Counted from the first letter of the stretch, positions 34,574-46,331 are shown. The stretch is 64,000 bases of DNA from Monoplex corrugatus (GCA_030674185.1 JAPXFY010000291.1:1-64000); one strand, 5' to 3'. The notes: generated from the sequence alone by a model not told the origin. A program made the numbers and translations.

Positions 34574-37500
34574 AATAAAAAATTATACGAATCTTGTGGC
34601 CCGCCACCATCTTTAACAACGACTCGCCAATTGCAATCAAGACAATACGTTCACCGTCATCATGAAAAGACGATGGACATAAATTGATGGATAATCCGAA
34701 GAGAGCAGGATAACATTACCATGACATTTCACGCTACATGAGAAAGAAAACACAAGACAGGAAGGCGAAGGAACAAATTTCAACAATTCTGACAACGTCT
34801 CCATCGTCAATGCTCCTTCTGCCCATTACTCATTTCTACTTCCCTTTTCACCTGTCCTTGTATTTCCTCTATTTATCCCTAACTGTTCCTCTTTCACATA
34901 TACCCAAGCGTTTGAACTGTTTCCGTCTATGTTGTAGAGAAAAAAATATTTATGGAAGAAATGGAATATCGCTGATCGATGGGGGAGTGGAAAAATGAAA
35001 AACTTTTGCTTTTAGTTATCATTTAATCTAAGTTTGTTTGATTCAGTCCACATCTTGACTTCAATATAGCATTCCCAAAACGATGAAACTAATTCTACGT
35101 GCATATTTCAGGTGATTCACAGTGATTGGCTTACGTATCATCTGGAAACATTTCATGTCGAAATGACAGCTTTTTCAATAAGAGATGTTAAGTTCATGTC
35201 GAATTGACAGCTTTTTCAATAACAGATGTTAGGTGAACATATTGTCTTGGGGGACACCAAACTGAAAAAACGATGTGTACTGAGATTTTTTGACTGTTCG
35301 CTGTTCAGGTAGTAAATATGTTGCATCAAACACAGATATTACTGAGCTTCTCTAAAGTGACCCAGTAGTAGTGCAAAAATGTCTTTGTGGGTTGCATCAT
35401 TGCAGCTTGATATGGCAAGTTCCTGTGAACATCCTGACATCGATTAACTAAACACCAGTTCGGTCATAAGCTGGAGCTGAAATGAGCGGTGTAAGGGTAA
35501 CGCCGCGTAAGCAGCTGGGCAAAGGAAGCAGAAAAATTAGACCACTATTTATCCTTAATTATCTCCTTCCTGCTCCGTCCCATTTCAGCTGTTCCCATTT
35601 CCACCACTGCCCACCCCCTTTTGCCACTGCCCATGCCTAATTCCCAGCTGTTCTAGGTTTCTCCACAATATTCCTCTTTCTCTCTTCAGAGGTCAGCCCC
35701 ATGCTATCCCTACACATCCCTAGTTATATCTCATTTCCGACTATCCTAATTATCACTGACATACAAATGTCACATGTCATTCTATCTCTCTTTCACATCC
35801 AGCTACTCCCTTTAATGTTTTAACATCCTAACACACTATCTTCTGGCTGTGTGTACATTTAGTTTTTCGTCTTGTATTTCGATGGGAAAGGAAAGATAAG
35901 CCCTAGTGCTTAGTTTTACTAATTCAAAATGTAACCTACTATCTACCCTACTGGTAAGAGACACACGTGGAAAAAAAGGCACATATTTTCGTCTTGGATT
36001 CTGAGGGCTTACATTTTTAGAGTGCAATATTCAAAAGGGTCTAACTTAACCTGAATGTTAAACCCGTACAGAACATCCGCCGCCATCAAGCAAACGTTGA
36101 AGCCCAAATTTTAAATTATGTCCGTTAACACAAATTTTTAGTTTCGCAATCCTTCAAACTTACTTGAAATATGCAGTAAAAGTACATGTACCAGAGTAAA
36201 AAGAAGTTATACTGGAGAGGGTGGAGAAGCTATGGAGTAGAAGAAGGACGCGTGACTTGTTGAAGGTGGGGTGGTGGCTGATGGGGAGAACAGGAGGGGG
36301 AGTACAGATGGGAATGTGGCCGGTGGAATGAAGATCTGTGTTACTGTAAAGCATAAAAACAGGAAAAAATAAAGAACGGAGGGGTGGTGTCATTCTGAGA
36401 GGGAAGCTGACGAAAGTGTTCACTATATAGAATTCACGGGTGAGTTTGTTTGTGAGCACTTGTTAACAAACGGACATTGCTGATCTGCGACCTTCTTGAA
36501 TCAGACATCTTTACGATTTCACTGCAGTCAGACGCTGTCTCCACTAGAGCAGGTGAGCATCTTATCATTTTTAAGCTGACCTATGTAAAACGTTTCTTAA
36601 GAGTAGTATTCTTCCAGCGTTATTGAATATTATGGCAACATATCTAGGTAAGCATGTTCGGTTATGTTGTGGCCATTAAAACAGTTCAAATAATATTTCC
36701 AAACTGATCCCCTTTGCTGAATTTTGTACTTGAATTTGGTTAAATTTTAAGACTTATCTTCCTCTCTTAAAGCACCTGACTGTTTCAAGTATGCCTTTCA
36801 GTTCTTCTCCAATTCCTCTCCTGTCCTCTCTAAATTTGAGCTTTAGAAGCAGATTCGTTTTGTAGCCTTCAAAACACAACAGCACTTTTACGAGATCAGG
36901 ACTAGTTTGTAAGTTATCTTTGAAAGACAGTAAGTCTTCCATTGGCCTTACCACTACTGATGGAATCTGACACATGTTGCCTCAGATTTTCACCCCTGAT
37001 ATTTCTGATAAATTTGATTGCAATCAGAATCAAAGCGACTGCCAACGTTTAAGCATATACGAACCAGAAAAACACGAAAGTAGAATTAGAACGCGTTTTA
37101 TACATATACATAAAAGGAAGTAAAAAAAAAAACGAAGACAGGCGCAAATGTTCGTCCAACTGGACTTTGTCAGGCGTATACAAAAGACAGAACAGAATAA
37201 ATATACAACGCTTAGCACACACAAAATAGAAAACGTCCCAAGCATATAATCCAGCAGGAGAAAATGGCCTGTATTTTAAAAAGATATATTCGATACGCGT
37301 TCTTTTTCTATGTTGTGTTTTTGTGAATGTTATTGCATTTGTATTTAAACTATCCATTCCACCCATAATCTACTCCAACAAAAAGAGCAGTTAGTGGATC
37401 AGATAGGATATCTTAAGAAATAAGACCAGTGTATGTGTACTAGTAGACTTGGGACATTTTTTGCATCATGACAACATGTACACCCACATTGCACTATAAA

Positions 37501-39600
37501 TTGAGCATTCAGTCCTAACATCAAATCTGCAGGATTCAAACCAATTTCCTTTTGGCACTGAAAAAAATCTTATCTCTTTTTCCATTGCTGAACACAACGG
37601 TAAAACCTACTCGATCACAAAACAATGCCGGACATCAACATGGTTTAGGATTATCAAGACCACCACATTTCATGGTAAAAAGATAGAGGTTGTGTCATAA
37701 CCCTCTGTGCGTAAGCGGTAGGGAGTGTACTTTTACTTGGGGCTGTCATTATCAAGACAGTGTCCATCTCTTCTCTTGCTACATAACGCCCTTTTACACC
37801 CAGGATGGACACTTATTCACAGCTGGGTGGACTGGAGGTTGCATGCACACGTTTTTCTCATTTCATATCGACCCCACGCAAACCATTCAGATTTTCACAA
37901 TATACATGTAGTTACACTCACTGCAAAAATTCTCTGCCCCTTTCCCAGCTATTTCAACACTTGAAATCGTGAAAAGATTTACCTGATCAATGGCAGTGGG
38001 CTCAACTGTCTGCCCTCGAAGAAGATATGAATAAACACGCTTTGAGCTAACATGTCATGAAAATGTTGGAATTAATTTCCGAATGCCAAGGCATGAGAGT
38101 ATCTTCATTTGATGAAGATCCCAGCTTTGATTCCCTCTTTGAACAGTCGTGTTAACAACTCACCTTGAGTTGACAAGTTATGAAATGTTGGATTTGATTT
38201 TCGAGTGCCAAGACATCAGAATATCTTCATTGGACAAATGTCCTGACTTCGATTCCCGCTTAAAACAGTCCTGTTGACATTTGTTTCTCTCAACATATTT
38301 GAAAGAACTGGGCATCTGATGTCACTTCCCTCTCCGTGGACATTCAGCCTTGACCACGGTGCTCTTCTGACATGATGCCTGGTCTTCGCCTCCTTTCTTA
38401 TCACTGGCTTCCTCTAATGGGTCACATCTGATGTTGTCCTGCTTCTGGTCACCACTCAGCGCCTCTATAAGGACATGGTATGTACAAGTGCTATATTTAC
38501 TGTATTTTGTTTTGTTCCTACCAATTATGATTTTATCCATTTTTGAATGTTATCTCAATCTCCTTAGACATTCACTTTTAGGATAGTCTTACATGAAGCA
38601 CTAAGGCAAAATTTTTTTTAAGTTTAAGTATATGACATCAACTGTAATTTTTTATCATCCAAAGTACCTTAAAATCCTCAATAGCTTCTAGTGACTGAGC
38701 TGTGTAAGACGTTTTTCTTTGTTAAACAATTCAGGCATTTTATGAGTAGTTTATTGTCTTATGGATATACTTTCTATACAAGTTACCAGACTGTGGTATC
38801 CAGGGTATGATTCTTTTTCTTGTTTTAAGATAGCTGTTACATCAGCTGACTTCCAGTCACTTTGAAGGACTGTACCACATCATGTGTCAGTTGAACAGCT
38901 TACCAGAGAATTGACACAACTCTTGAAAGACTAGTTGATAAAGGAAAAGAGAGTCTATTAGAACGATGCCAGATTGTCTCCAACACTAAACTGGTAGGCC
39001 TGCCTGACTAGTGTATAGTATGGCTTGAATTTGGGTCACGAAGTTGCGGGTTTTAGTTGTCCAAACTGTGAATACCAAACTATGTTCAGGGTTGATAAAG
39101 ATGAAGTACAAAAAACAGTACTAGGAAATGTCCCTTGAAAAAAGAGGAAAGAACAGTAGTGAGGAATGTACAACCTTGCATTTACACGAAAAGGACGTAG
39201 GATTATGAAACAGCCTTGCCTTTTCTCAAAAAACTCTTTCAAGAAAGGAATGCTGACAAAAAGGTGCTAGAAATGAAAACTATTTACAGTGCAGCATTAA
39301 CAGTGTTCATACGAATTAAGGACACCAAATAAGATATTTGGTTAATTGAAATGATTTTATATGACAAAAAGGAAAGAGTTGTGTTAAGTGTTCAAACCGA
39401 ATTTAAAATGATATGCATGTTACAAAATAAGAAGATACATATGAATACGCATACAAGCAACAGAATCATCGATTTTGTTGCATTGATAATTTCGATCTTC
39501 ATCATCATCATCATCACATGATGATGCCTTTGATCTTACGCATGTAATTTCAAATGGTTCAGATAGGTGAGAGATTGCACATCAGTATTTAAGAATTGGG
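34574..39600. other. Inner right arm, no recognisable gene
   Basis: Mirror of 25191-30188. Frames on the minus strand (36160-36459, 37049-37366, 36754-36975) repeat those of the left arm with one or two substitutions. No product recognised. Includes the mirrored 41-bp (about 35150-35232) and 125-bp (about 38040-38290) tandem repeats. Confidence 0.6.
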
Positions 39601-41055
39601 AGAGGTAAGTTGGAAGGAAACAGGCATAACACATGGAAAGCATAAAATTATATATCCTGGTGGAAACAATGAAAAGGTACAGGTATCATAACGGACAATG
39701 ACAAGTGAAAGTCTATCAAAGTATAATGGGTTATAGTAGACCGTGTTTTATTGGTCAGATTGGATGGCAAGCCATTTGATATCGTCAACATCCAAGTATG
39801 CGCACCAACATCAGCCAGTACTGGAAGAAATTGACAACTTCTACGCAGAATTAGAGACAGCCAAGGCTTAACGTAAATCACAGAAAATTAAAATAGTAAT
39901 GGGAAATTGTAATGCTAAAATGGGAAAGGAAAACGTAGATGACATAAATGGACCTCATGGTCTGGTCTGAAAAATGAAAGGGGAGAGAACTTGTTGAGTG
40001 GGCACAAGTAAATGAATTCATAGTAGGAAACACTTGGTTGTAGCAACATAACAGAAGAAAAAGGACATGGCTGAATCCAGGAGACAGCACACAAAATAAA
40101 ACTGACTACACATCCTGACAAATACGAGATTTAGAATTTCTTTACTGATAGCAAGCAAAACCACTGCAGGCACAGACTGCAACAGTGACCATAATCCTGT
40201 AATGGGAAACTATAGGCTGAAACTAAAGAGAAGAAAACCGAGCAAAACTAACATCAACTAAATATTGGACTCTTAAAGACAGATAAATCAATTCATGAAA
40301 AATGTGCGATACATGATCAAAACAATTCAGTGATCTGGAAGACGTTGGGAACAATGAAAGACAATGGACAAATTTGAAAAACTCGATAAATGAAGCTTGT
40401 GAATAAATCCCCAGAGCTGATAGGAAATCAAACAAGAACTGGATGACAAAGGAAATTTAAGGCTTGATGGGTGAACAAAGGGGGTAAAGGGAAAAGAGGA
40501 AGAATACAAAAAGATAGATAAAATCAGGAATAAGTGCAATGAAGCTAAAGAAGTTTGGCTGGAAACAAGGTGTAAAAAGATAGAAGACCTACACAGAACA
40601 GACTCTTAGTTCATGTAAGAAACATTGAAGAAAGTACCCACATAAAAAAGACATGCACATCAACTGGTTGCTTAAAATCAACAGATGGTACGTTTATTAT
40701 GATAAAAAAGACAGGTGGGGAGAGTACATTAGAAACCTTTTTGAGGAGGATAGAAATGAGGAACACATAAGAAAGAACTTTGAAGGACCACCAATAATAA
40801 AATTCGAAGTTACAGCAGCGTTGAAAAAGATGAAAGGACCAGAAAATATTACTATAGAAATGATTGAGGCTCAAGAAGAAATTGGTATTGAAATAATAAT
40901 AAACCTCCCAAATGAAATTCATGACACTGGAAAAAATCCTAAAGATATGTCGAAATCATATGTCATTGCACTTCCAAAAATCGGAGGCAAAAGAATACGA
41001 ACTCCATTGTACTATCAGCTTGATAAGTTATATGACAGAGATTCTATTGAGATTA
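39601..41055 (+). pseudogene. Second RTE-like LINE, endonuclease to mid-RT (right inner)
   Basis: Mirror of 23628-25190. Order: INIQVCAPTSASTG-like segment near 39790, IVMGNCNAKMGKENVDDING near 39893, TDCNSDHNPVMGNYRLKLKR near 40175, NKCNEAKEVWLETRCKKIED near 40530, GRVH/GEYIRNLFEEDRNEEHI near 40718, ENITIEMIEAQEEIGIE near 40845 and NPKDMSKSYVIALPKIGGK near 40937. Cut at 41055 by the RLE-LINE and resumed at 43265 for about 108 bp to the tail-to-tail junction. Confidence 0.77.
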
Positions 41056-42998
41056 TGATACAGCTGGCTCTTGAAATGTATCACATCCCAGAAAACATCC
41101 GAACAATGCTGAGGAAGTATTTCCAAGGGTTCTCAATGCGGTTCTCTACCAAAGAATACACCACGGACTGGATAGACCTAGAGGTGGGCATTGCAATGGG
41201 CTGTGCAATCTCTCCCATACTGTTCGTGTTGGCAATGGAAGTCATCTTGAAAGCTGCAATGAAGAGTTCAGGTCCAGTGAACCTGGGAGATGGATACCAG
41301 ATGCCTCCTCTGAAAGCTTTCATGGATGACACAACAGTCTTGTCCACGGATGAGGAAGAGACACACCAAATCTTAAAGCAGCTGGATGAGCTGGTGGCCT
41401 CTTCAAGAATGAGGTTCAAACCTAAGAAATCCCGAAGTCTCTCACTGCGAAAAGGAAAAGTGGCAGATTCAGTCAAATTCATGGTAGCCAACCAAGCCAT
41501 CCCCACTGTCACAGAAGAGCCAGTAAAAAGTCTCGGAAGATGGTATGATGACTCCCTGAAAGACACACAAAGGGGATGTGAAACCAAGCAAACAGCAGAA
41601 GAAGGCCTGAAGAAAATAGATAACTGCGGACTGCCAGGCAAATACAAAGTCTGGTGTCTACAGTTCATGCTGATACCAAAGCTGCTGTGGCCACTGCTAA
41701 TCTATGACATTTGCACCAGCACAGTCGAAGCAATGGAAGCCAAAATCAACAAATACACAAGAAAATGGCTCGGTGTCCCACCTGGTCTCACTGATGTTGC
41801 ATTCTACTGTCGTCAAGCAATGCTGAAGCTACCTCTGAAATCCATAGTGGAGGAATACAAAGTTGGAAAAGCAAGACTGTTGAGCATGCTGGAGGAATCG
41901 GAGGACAATATCGTGAGAGCAGTTCATCCAAAGCTGAGAACTGGCAGAAAGTGGAAAGTCCAAGAGGCTGTAAACAATGCCAAGAGAAACCTCAGCATCA
42001 AAGAAATAATTGGACACACGCAAACCAACAGACAGGGACTGGGAGCAACAAAAATGCAGTGGTGGTCCAAAGCCAAAGGGAAGGAAAAAAGAGACATGAT
42101 CATACAGGAGTTGAAGGAAGAAGAAGATGTCAAAAGAGTGCAGAAGGCAGTCCAGCAAGGTCAACAGGGGCAATGGACAACATGGGACAGTGCACTCCAA
42201 AGAAGTCTCAGCTGGAACGATATGTGGCACATGGCTCCTCTAAGGATAAGCTTCCTCCTCAGATCTGTATATGACCTGCTCCCCTCGAATGCAAACTTAG
42301 TGAAATGGGGGAAAGCAGACGACCCAGCATGTCCGCTCTGTCAGAAGAAACAAACAGTGGAACATGTCCTAAGCTCTTGCAAAGTAGCGCTAGCCCAAGG
42401 AAGGTATACATGGAGGCACAACCAAGTTCTGAAAGTGATCACAGATGTGGTTAGCGAAAAAACCATGACCCCAAACGCACCAATTGCTATGACAACGTTC
42501 TACAAAGCAGGAGGGAAACAGGTCTGGCCCGAAAGGGCTATGACAACCAGCACATTGACAAAGGGTCTTCTGGATGGAGCAGTCGACTGGGAGTGTACAG
42601 CAGACCTCCCAGAGTGGAGAAATTACCCAGATGTCATCAGCAAGACAGGCATGAGACCAGACATCGCTCTCCACTCTGACTCCTCGAAACAAGTGATTCT
42701 GATAGAACTCACTGTGCCATACGAAAGCAGAATGGAAGAAGCACATATCTACAAGACCGAAAAATACGCCGGTCTTGCCAGCACCCTGAAGAAAACAGGT
42801 CTGCGGGTCAAAATCTTCGCCATAGAGGTCGGGGCAAGAGGGTTTGTGGGCACCTCCGCTTATGATCTCATGAAACAACTCGCCATTTCTGGGAAGAAGA
42901 GGACTAGAGCCCTTAAAGCGATGGCAGAGGCAGCAGAAAGGAGCTCAAGCTGGATCTGGGCAAGGAGGAACCAAAAAAGTGAACTTCATAAGGATTAA
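40653..42998 (+). CDS. Chimeric 781-codon ORF: RTE remnant fused to RLE-LINE RT and endonuclease
   Basis: Residues 1-134 come from the host RTE relict (TSTGCLK downstream region, RWGEYIRNLFEEDRNEEHIR, DMSKSYVIALPKIGG); residues 135-781 from the inserted RLE-LINE, in frame by chance. RT: GCAISPILFVLAMEV at 183-197 and FMDD at 223-226 (Met in place of the usual Ala). Zinc-binding CX2CX7HX4C at Cys560, Cys563, His571, Cys576. Restriction-like endonuclease: RPD at 668-670, then Glu685 in IELTVPYE (PD-x14-E) and Lys701/Lys704-Tyr705, the usual downstream lysine region. The first RT motifs (APGPNG, DLANAYGSVPH) lie upstream of the truncation and are missing. Retrotransposition competence is therefore not expected; the endonuclease module is complete. 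True ATG at 40653, but no promoter is evident. Confidence 0.88.
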   Translation: MHINWLLKINRWYVYYDKKDRWGEYIRNLFEEDRNEEHIRKNFEGPPIIKFEVTAALKKMKGPENITIEMIEAQEEIGIEIIINLPNEIHDTGKNPKDMSKSYVIALPKIGGKRIRTPLYYQLDKLYDRDSIEIMIQLALEMYHIPENIRTMLRKYFQGFSMRFSTKEYTTDWIDLEVGIAMGCAISPILFVLAMEVILKAAMKSSGPVNLGDGYQMPPLKAFMDDTTVLSTDEEETHQILKQLDELVASSRMRFKPKKSRSLSLRKGKVADSVKFMVANQAIPTVTEEPVKSLGRWYDDSLKDTQRGCETKQTAEEGLKKIDNCGLPGKYKVWCLQFMLIPKLLWPLLIYDICTSTVEAMEAKINKYTRKWLGVPPGLTDVAFYCRQAMLKLPLKSIVEEYKVGKARLLSMLEESEDNIVRAVHPKLRTGRKWKVQEAVNNAKRNLSIKEIIGHTQTNRQGLGATKMQWWSKAKGKEKRDMIIQELKEEEDVKRVQKAVQQGQQGQWTTWDSALQRSLSWNDMWHMAPLRISFLLRSVYDLLPSNANLVKWGKADDPACPLCQKKQTVEHVLSSCKVALAQGRYTWRHNQVLKVITDVVSEKTMTPNAPIAMTTFYKAGGKQVWPERAMTTSTLTKGLLDGAVDWECTADLPEWRNYPDVISKTGMRPDIALHSDSSKQVILIELTVPYESRMEEAHIYKTEKYAGLASTLKKTGLRVKIFAIEVGARGFVGTSAYDLMKQLAISGKKRTRALKAMAEAAERSSSWIWARRNQKSELHKD
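41031..41055 (+). repeat. 25-bp target-site duplication, left copy
   Basis: tatgacagag...attgagatta, repeated exactly at 43265-43289. Present once, as the reverse complement, at 23712-23736 in the left arm. Confidence 0.97.
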
Positions 42999-43264
42999 TT
43001 CCCTACAGATGATGTGTGCCCCGTTAGCACATTGGTAAAACCGCGTACCGCAGTTCTGAAGCGCAGAATCGCCCAGGTTCGATCCCCGGCGTGGGAAAAA
43101 AAAAAATTGACAACAGCAGAAGGGCATCCAGGAGTCATGACCTGGATGTGGCCCGGCCCCCCGAGAGTGTAAGGAATTCAGGGCCGAAACACTTGTCTAA
43201 AGGGGGTTACTTCTCTGAAGACCTTCTGTTGTCTAGCTCTCCCTAGAGTTTCTTTCTACCTACC
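41056..43264 (+). mobile_element. RLE-LINE insertion, 5' truncated, 2209 bp
   Basis: Bounded by a perfect 25-bp duplication and absent from the left-arm counterpart, which carries the unoccupied site. It starts inside the RT domain (ATGATACAGCTGG...) and runs through the endonuclease, stop codon, tRNA-like 3' UTR and tail tagagtttctttctacctacc. Only one reading frame and no disabling change after the truncation, so it is younger than the copy at 10381-14397, to which it is otherwise closely similar. Confidence 0.96.
43017..43096 (+). other. tRNA-like segment in RLE-LINE 3' UTR (right copy)
   Basis: TGCCCCG at 43017 can pair with CGTGGGA at 43090-43096 (five of seven). TTAGCACATTGG (43024-43035) resembles an A box; GGTTCGATCC (43076-43085) is a near-perfect B box inside a T-arm-like hairpin (CCAGG/CCCGG). 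A run of ten A follows. The anticodon arm does not fold cleanly by eye. Starts 19 bases after the ORF stop. Likely a tRNA-derived module captured by or evolved in the LINE 3' UTR. Confidence 0.55.
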
Positions 43265-43289
43265 TATGACAGAGATTCTATTGAGATTA
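43265..43289 (+). repeat. 25-bp target-site duplication, right copy
   Basis: Exact match to 41031-41055. Directly follows the element tail cctacc. Confidence 0.97.
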
Positions 43290-43372
43290 ATCCTGATGAG
43301 GACAAAAAATACCCAGAATTAAACAGGATAAAGCAGGTGAACAGTGTGGATTTGTTGAAAGGAAAGGAACTC

Positions 43373-45237
43373 TTATTGCCATATGCACCTATCTATATTG
43401 AGTCTTTCTAGTTGGTTGATCAATTCTTCATGTCTTACCTGATCGAAAGCCTTGGTATAATCAACAAAGCATAAATATAAATCCTTATTCATCTCGATTG
43501 ACCTCTCTATGACAGTTCTTAAGATGTATAAGGCACTAACAGTTCCTTTCCCTCTCACAATTCCACACTGCTCTTCTGCTATTTCTCTTTTGATTCTATT
43601 CCTTGTCCTCATCATGGTTATTCTTAATGGGAGTTTTGTTGCATGACTCATCAAGGTGATTGTGCGATGGAGTTCGCATTCTGTAGCTCCTGTCTTCTTT
43701 GTGCAATGAAAATTGATTTTGACATATCTTTGGGGATTTTTCCAGTGCCATAAATTTCGTTTAGGAGGACTGTTATTTTTTTCAATACCAAATTTTTCCA
43801 GGGCTTCAATCATCTCTGTAGTAATGTTGTCTGGTCCTGGGACTTTTCCTGGTTTCATCTTTTTCAATGCTGCTCTACTTCATCTTTCATTATGGGTGGT
43901 CCTTCAACGTTCTTTCTTATAATGTGTACTTCGTTTCTGTCATCTTCAAAAAGGTCTTTAATGTACTCTCCCCATCTGTCTAATATTTTGTCTTTTTCCA
44001 TGATAAGCGTACCATCTTTCGATTTTAAGCAACCAGTTGATGTGCATGTATTCTTCCTGTGGACAATTTCTTCAATTCTTCTGTGCATACCCTGAGGATC
44101 TGTTTTGTGTCGTTCTTCTATTTCTTTGCATTTTGTTTTCAGCCAACCTTCCTTAGCTTCATTGCACCTAGTCTTAATTTCTTTGTTCATCTTCCTGTAT
44201 GTCTCCTTGTTTCTCTTTGCCATCCTCCGTTCCTCCATCAAGCCTAGAATTTCTTTGTCGTCCAGTTTTTTTGCTTTTCTATCTATTTAGGGATTTCTTC
44301 ACAAGCTTCATTTATTGAATTTCTCAATTTTGTCCATTGTTTCTCACTGTCTCCAACGTCTCCCAGAGCACTGGATTTGTTTTGAACATGTACTTTAATT
44401 TTTTTACGTATCACTTCATCAGTCTTTAAGAGTCCAAGAATTAGTTTATTGTTGCTTTTGGTCTGTTTCCTTTTCCTTAATTTCAGCCTAAATCTTCCCA
44501 CTAAAGGATTGTGGTCACTGTTGCAGTCTGCGCCTGGTAGTGTTTTTGCTGTCAGTAAAGAATTTCTAAATCTTTTATTGATCAGGATGTAGTCAATCTG
44601 ATTTTTGGTATTATCTCCTGGACTCATCCAAGTCTACTTTCTTCCATTAGGCTGCTCAAAGCAGGTGTTTCCTACTATGAACTCATTCATCTGTGCCCAT
44701 TCTACAAGTCTGCCTCCCCTTTCGTTTTGTGTACAAAGGACATGAGGTCCAGCTATATCCTCCACCATATACTGTCCCACTTTAGCATTAAAAATCTCCC
44801 ATAATTATTTAACTTCTTGTACTTTACACTGGGCCTTGGCCGTCTCTAATACTTCGTAGAAGTTGTTAACTTCTTCCTGAGTACTTGCGGATGTTGGTGC
44901 ATACACCTGAATGATATTGATATCAAATGGCCTGCCACCCAGTTTAACCAGCAACACTATGTCGGACACAGCCCAGTATCCCTTAACTCGTTTTGATTTG
45001 TCCCTGTCCATTACGATGCCTACTCCTCTTTCAGGTGAGCTTCCATCAGAATATATTTATGTATCCTGGTGTTATCATGCCTGCCCCCTTCCATCTCACT
45101 TTCCCGAGTCCTAAAATACTTATGTTAAGCCTTTCCATTTCCATTTTGATATTGTCTAATTTACCTTTTTTGCAACAGTATTCTAACGCTCCAAGTTGCA
45201 ATTTTATTATTTTGTCCATAAGAGCCCCTATTTACGT
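43373..45237 (-). pseudogene. RTE-like LINE, endonuclease to mid-RT (right inner)
   Basis: Mirror of 21778-23627. Starts at 45237 (ATWSVRILLQKR with one substitution in this copy) and retains DRDKSKRVKGYWAVSDIVLL, VYAPTSASTQEEVNNFYEVL, QIDYILINKRFRNSLLTAKT, DCNSDHNPLVGRFRLKLRKR, KMKPGKVPGPDNITTEMIEA and FVDYTKAFDQV. One opal/amber in the APE part and frameshifts between blocks. Ends before YADD at the tail-to-tail junction with the plus-strand RTE. Confidence 0.8.
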
Positions 45238-45239
45238 TG

Positions 45240-46026
45240 TTACACACAGAAAATGAAAAAGACCTACACAATCTTGTGATTATAATAGAAATAGAAAGCA
45301 AATATAAAGGGCTGAAGCTAAATAGCGAGAAGACTGTAGTCATGATAATCAATAAAACAAAAAAGAAATCGCATGCAAAATAACAGCAAATGGCACACGA
45401 TAAGTGCAAATATCTGGAAGATGCCATTTCACCAGAAGACAGATGCAAATCAGAAATAGCTAGCAGAATCAGCCAAGCTAAAACAGCATTCAAAAAGACG
45501 AAAAGCGTTCTTATCAGCAAATGCCTATCACTTAACATCAGGAAGAGAGTTCCTGGGTGTTATTTAGAATTAATACTATTGTACAGTTGTGTGGACAGTC
45601 AACACGCAAAGTCAGAACAAGATTGAAGCAACTAAAATGTAGTTTCTAATAAGAATGTTGAGAGTTCCATGGACAATAAAGAAAACAAATTGGTCTTGAA
45701 GAAGACAGACACAAGAGAACTTAAATAAAGAAAATCAGGAAAATGCAAGTCACATTTTTATGACACTTTATGTGGCAAGAGAAATTACAGCACCTGGTCA
45801 CGGCAGGGAAGCTGGAGGAAAAGAGCGCCGGGTAGACCCAGGGAGAAAATATTGGACGGACTTGAAGAAAGAGTTGCTGAGGATAGACAGGGTGGGAGAT
45901 GTACTTGCAGCGACGAGGGATAGATCCTTGTGGAGGGTTCTGATCGCCATGTCACATGGCAGGGCACATGATGATGTACACACACACACCAAACGCGTGT
46001 GCATGCTTATTAGCATTATTAATTGA
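45240..46026 (+). pseudogene. RTE-like LINE, RT thumb to C-terminus (right inner)
   Basis: Plus-strand: KDLHNLVIIIEIESKYKGLK, then CKYLEDAISPEDRCKSEIAS and SRISQAKTAFKKTKSVLISK (open for 78 codons, 45390-45626), then RAPGRPRENILDGLEERVAE and a DRSLWRVLIAMSHGRAHDD ending. Lies head to head with the endonuclease half at 45237 with the YADD region missing between them. This is the layout left by twin priming with 5' inversion. Confidence 0.75.
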
Positions 46027-46117
46027 TTACAAAGTAGTCTTAGTCTTTTATCAAAATAGGGCTTACATTGTCGCTAGTTCGTGTTGATAATTATAATTGT
46101 CAATGTCTATTCAACAG

Positions 46118-46331
46118 ATGAAACAATGAGGAGGCTTGGACGAGCTGGCCACTCATCAGACAGACCATCAGGCAGGCAGGCAGATATACTGGATGACAGC
46201 ACGCGTCAGACAAACACTGACGTCTGATAAACCATCTGGTCCTTGAACTCCAGGACATACAACTTGACGAAGAAGGTGGTCAGACTTCAGTTCGACGATC
46301 CATCCGCTTCCTATTGTCTTGCTGTTTCAAG
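46118..46331 (+). other. Exon A candidate, right inner copy (214 bp)
   Basis: Acceptor tctattcaacag (one change from the other copies) and donor TTTCAAG/GTGAGCTC. The intron to 46590 is 258 bp, 25 bp shorter than in the other three copies because of a deletion around 46498. Confidence 0.42.

Noticed and set aside
43017..43096. Considered a functional tRNA gene
   Set aside because: Acceptor stem has mismatches, the anticodon arm does not fold cleanly, and both copies lie at the same place in a LINE 3' UTR.
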